NCBI RefSeq assembly: GCF_020103755.1
Contig: NZ_JAHSQD010000013.1
Location: 1-44,780 of the forward strand
Source: Streptomyces sp. LS1784
GTDB taxonomy: Bacteria; Actinomycetota; Actinomycetes; Streptomycetales; Streptomycetaceae
Length of the DNA: 44,780 bases
Direction of reading: 5' to 3'
In this document: in pieces, positions 42,750 through 44,780 of the stretch
Position numbering within the stretch: position 1 is the first letter of the stretch
Layout: each line of letters begins with the position of its first letter
Translations under genes and position numbers: made by a program
The notes under the pieces: generated by a model
Told to the model about the DNA's origin: nothing
The model's database searches: none
Seen by the model: the letters and a program-made list of their open reading frames with translations, nothing else

Positions 42750-42782
42750 GGCACCGGGCGGACGCCCGATCGAAGGAGAAGC

Positions 42783-44057
42783 GTGACCGTGACGGACATC
42801 GTCGACGAGCTGCGGTGGCGAGGGCTGATCGCCCTGTCCACTGACGAGGACGCACTGCGCAAGGCGTTCGCGGACGGCCCGGTCACGTTCTATTGCGGCT
42901 TCGACCCGACGGCCCCCAGCCTGCACCTGGGCAACCTGGTGCAGATCCTCACCATGCGCCGCATCCAGCAGGCGGGGAACCTCCCGCTCGGCCTGGTCGG
43001 CGGTGCCACGGGCCTGATCGGCGACCCGAAGCCCACTGCCGAGCGGGTGCTCAACGATCCCGAGACGGTGGCCGGCTGGGTCGAGCGCCTGCGCGGCCAG
43101 ATCTCGCGCTTCCTCGACTTCGAGGGCCCGTACGCGGCGCGGATGGTCAACAACCTGGACTGGACGTCCGGGATGTCGGCCATCAGCCTGCTGCGTGACG
43201 TGGGCAAGTACTTCCGGGTCAACAACATGATCGCCAAGGAGGCTGTCGCTCGACGGCTCAACTCCGACGCAGGCATCAGCTACACCGAGTTCAGCTACCA
43301 GATCCTCCAGGGCATGGACTACCTGGAGCTGAACCGCCGCTACGGCTGCGCCCTGCAGACCGGTGGCAGTGACCAGTGGGGCAACCTGACCGCCGGCACG
43401 GACCTGATCCGCAAGGCCGACGGCAAGTCCGTCCACGCGCTGGCCACGCCGTTGATCGTCAAGGCCGACGGCACCAAGTTCGGCAAGACCGAGTCCGGCA
43501 CGGTCTGGCTCGACCCCGAGCTGACCACCCCGTACGCGTTCTACCAGTTCTGGCTGAACGCGGACGACCGGGACATCCCCAACTTCCTGCGGATCTTCAG
43601 CTTCCGCTCGAAGGAGGAGATCGAGGAGCTGGAGCGCGAGACCACCGAGCGCCCCGCTGCCCGCCTTGCCCAGCGTGCCCTTGCCGAGGAGCTCACCACC
43701 CTGGTGCACGGCGCGGAGCAGTACGAGCGCGCGGTCGCCGCGTCCAAGGCGCTGTTCGGCCAGGGCGACCTCGCCGACCTCGAGGCCGCGACTCTGGCCG
43801 CCGCCCTGGCCGAGGTCCCGAAGGCTGAGGTGTCCGAACTCCAGACGGTGGTCGACCTGCTGGTCGCCGTCGGCCTGTCGCCGAGCCGCTCGGCTGCCCG
43901 CCGGACGATCAAGGAGGGCGGTGCGTACCTCAACAACGTCAAGGTGACGGACGAGGAGGCGGTGCCGACCGAGGCCGACCTGCTGCATGGCCGCTGGCTC
44001 GTGCTGCGGCGCGGCAAGCGGAACCTGGCGGCGGCGGAGCTGGTTGCCGCCGGCTGA
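42783..44057 (+). CDS. tyrS: Tyrosyl-tRNA synthetase
   Basis: The 424-residue class I synthetase charges tRNA-Tyr. The HIGH motif appears as HLGN ([11 protein letters not shown]), the KMSKS motif as KFGKT, the tyrosine pocket as [12 protein letters not shown] and [10 protein letters not shown], and a C-terminal S4 domain ends the protein ([18 protein letters not shown]). AAGGAG lies four bases before GTG 42783. A terminator separates it from the rRNA operon. Confidence 0.95.
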   Translation: MTVTDIVDELRWRGLIALSTDEDALRKAFADGPVTFYCGFDPTAPSLHLGNLVQILTMRRIQQAGNLPLGLVGGATGLIGDPKPTAERVLNDPETVAGWVERLRGQISRFLDFEGPYAARMVNNLDWTSGMSAISLLRDVGKYFRVNNMIAKEAVARRLNSDAGISYTEFSYQILQGMDYLELNRRYGCALQTGGSDQWGNLTAGTDLIRKADGKSVHALATPLIVKADGTKFGKTESGTVWLDPELTTPYAFYQFWLNADDRDIPNFLRIFSFRSKEEIEELERETTERPAARLAQRALAEELTTLVHGAEQYERAVAASKALFGQGDLADLEAATLAAALAEVPKAEVSELQTVVDLLVAVGLSPSRSAARRTIKEGGAYLNNVKVTDEEAVPTEADLLHGRWLVLRRGKRNLAAAELVAAG

Positions 44058-44127
44058 CGGGTCTACGGACCGGCCGGCCTGAGGCCAGGCTGAAAGTGCA
44101 CCCGCTCTGAGCTGCGGCTTTGAGCAA

Positions 44128-44159
44128 CGAGGGCCGGATCTGGACAGATCCGGCCCTCG
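44128..44159 (+). terminator. 14-bp terminator after tyrS
   Basis: CGAGGGCCGGATCT (44128-44141) and AGATCCGGCCCTCG (44146-44159) pair around GGAC. It isolates tyrS from the rRNA promoters that begin five bases later. Confidence 0.85.
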
Positions 44160-44163
44160 ACGT

Positions 44164-44192
44164 TTGACGATGTCGGCCGGGTGGCCTAGTGT
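44164..44192 (+). promoter_or_regulatory. rRNA operon promoter P1
   Basis: TTGACG (44164-44169) and TAGTGT (44187-44192) are separated by 17 bases, a strong match to the housekeeping sigma (HrdB) consensus. Transcription would begin near 44199 and give a leader of about 485 bases before the 16S gene. Confidence 0.75.
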
Positions 44193-44297
44193 TGAACGAG
44201 TCGCTGGAGCGGCCACCTCACTCAGCACAACCCACTCTCACTCTGATCCCCATGAAAATTGGGCACTTCGGCGTTCCCGCCAATCAGGTGAGTGTGA

Positions 44298-44328
44298 ATT
44301 CCGAGTAACACTCGGAATGCGCTAGTGT
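44298..44328 (+). promoter_or_regulatory. Second rRNA promoter with a 9-bp palindrome in place of the -35
   Basis: TAGTGT recurs at 44323-44328, identical to the -10 of P1. No TTGAC-like -35 precedes it; instead ATTCCGAGT (44298-44306) and ACTCGGAAT (44310-44318) form a perfect inverted repeat with an AAC centre, over the -35 position. A regulator that recruits or blocks RNA polymerase here is a reasonable inference. Confidence 0.5.
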
Positions 44329-44411
44329 GGTGGATGTCGCAAAAAGCGGGCCCGACCAGTTCGGGAAGTTGGGTGAATGAAACTCCGGAAAACGGAGCGG
44401 AAAACGTCTGA

Positions 44412-44417
44412 TAAGCT
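44412..44417 (+). promoter_or_regulatory. Possible third rRNA -10 box (TAAGCT)
   Basis: TAAGCT within TCTGATAAGCTGG resembles -10 boxes seen upstream of actinobacterial rRNA operons. The -35 position carries a small hairpin CTCCG/CGGAG instead of a consensus. Weak support. Confidence 0.3.
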
Positions 44418-44683
44418 GGAAACGCGAAAGAACGAAGCCCGGAGGGCCTGCTGGAAGGCGGTCCGAAGGAAGCGTCCGTTCCTTGAGAACTCAACAGCGT
44501 GCCAAAAGTCAACGCCAGATATGTTGACATCCCCGGCCTCGGTCGTTTGATCGGGGTTGGAGATTCCTTTTGAAATAACACTAGCGAGGACGCAGTGCGC
44601 GGGGCCGCCTTATTCCGGTGGTTGCCGTGCCGCTCAACGCGGGTGTGAACCGGCCCTGCTTTATGTCGGGGCCGAGTAAACAT
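44418..44683 (+). other. Pre-rRNA leader
   Basis: This region precedes the mature 16S rRNA and carries no protein gene. It contains a stretch around 44481-44500 (CTTGAGAACTCAACAG) typical of actinobacterial rRNA leaders, where antitermination and processing signals reside, the short inverted repeat GTCAAC/GTTGAC (44508-44513 and 44523-44528), and GC hairpins further down. TTGACA at 44524-44529 with TTTGAT at 44546-44551 is a weak additional promoter candidate. The matching 3' half of the RNase III stem would lie beyond the window. Confidence 0.6.
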
Positions 44684-44780
44684 TCACGGAGAGTTTGATC
44701 CTGGCTCAGGACGAACGCTGGCGGCGTGCTTAACACATGCAAGTCGAACGGTGAAGCCCTTCGGGGTGGATCAGTGGCGA
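44684..44780 (+). rRNA. 16S ribosomal RNA, 5' end (truncated by window)
   Basis: The sequence TCACGGAGAGTTTGATCCTGG begins the mature 16S rRNA, including the universal 27F primer site, followed by GACGAACGCTGGCGGCGTGC and AACACATGCAAGTCGAACGG-type sequence. Helix 6 reads AAGCCCTTCGGGGT, as in Streptomyces and Kitasatospora. The first base is placed by comparison with known actinobacterial ends and may be off by a few bases. Only 97 bases are visible. Confidence 0.95.

Noticed and set aside
42498..42782. T-box riboswitch upstream of tyrS
   Set aside because: No T-box consensus, specifier loop or antiterminator pair is visible; only a simple 7-bp hairpin is present.

Overview
The window is very GC-rich, uses GTG and TTG starts freely, and packs its genes into overlapping translational units. 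It carries families typical of Streptomycetaceae: an FHA-ABC exporter, an Asp23/DUF6286/AmaP operon, a fabG-fabI pair with a TTG start, DUF3099, and a small protein of the SGM_5486 type beside an MFS carrier. The last ~100 bases are the 5' end of a 16S rRNA gene with actinobacterial sequence. I read it as a chromosomal segment of a Streptomyces or Kitasatospora species; the genus is inference. I see no insertion sequence, prophage, tRNA or CRISPR array.

Layout. 1-6.4 kb: tail of an upstream gene, an ABC-F translation factor preceded by a possible 7-codon leader ORF, a small HTH protein, an enoyl-CoA hydratase, and a five-gene Asp23-type envelope operon. 6.4-13.3 kb: an SDR without the usual catalytic Tyr/Lys, a MerR-thioredoxin pair, SURF1, a DnaQ-like exonuclease with BRCT domain, a zinc MDR dehydrogenase and a large secreted propeller-like protein. 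13.6-18.3 kb: DUF485-ActP acetate uptake, MoaA, small proteins and KptA. 18.3-24.4 kb: TldE/TldD, a metallo-beta-lactamase-fold hydrolase, then FabG and FabI. 24.6-29.0 kb: GntR regulator divergent from a CynX/NimT-type carrier plus its 40-residue companion, a SixA-like phosphatase and SerB. 29.2-33.9 kb: an FHA-FHA-ABC exporter and a GAF histidine kinase with NarL-type regulator. 34.0-35.7 kb: an orphan protein with apparently three HTH units, whose frame runs antisense through a convergent gene. 35.8-41.9 kb: a lone ABC ATPase, NfeD-SPFH pair, TSUP carrier, DUF1272 protein, a 17-bp minisatellite, pterin dehydratase, and a membrane-anchored propeller protein with a Tyr/Gly/Gln-rich cytoplasmic tail. 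42.0-44.8 kb: an HNH nuclease, tyrS, and an rRNA operon with its promoter region.

Most genes are core metabolism or envelope functions. The parts that look least described are the ABC-F leader region, the triple-HTH orphan, the Asp23 operon, the palindrome in the rRNA promoter region, and a recurring start architecture in which a TAnnnT box sits 6-8 nt before the start codon (leaderless transcripts). All functional statements come from reading motifs by eye; no database search was possible.
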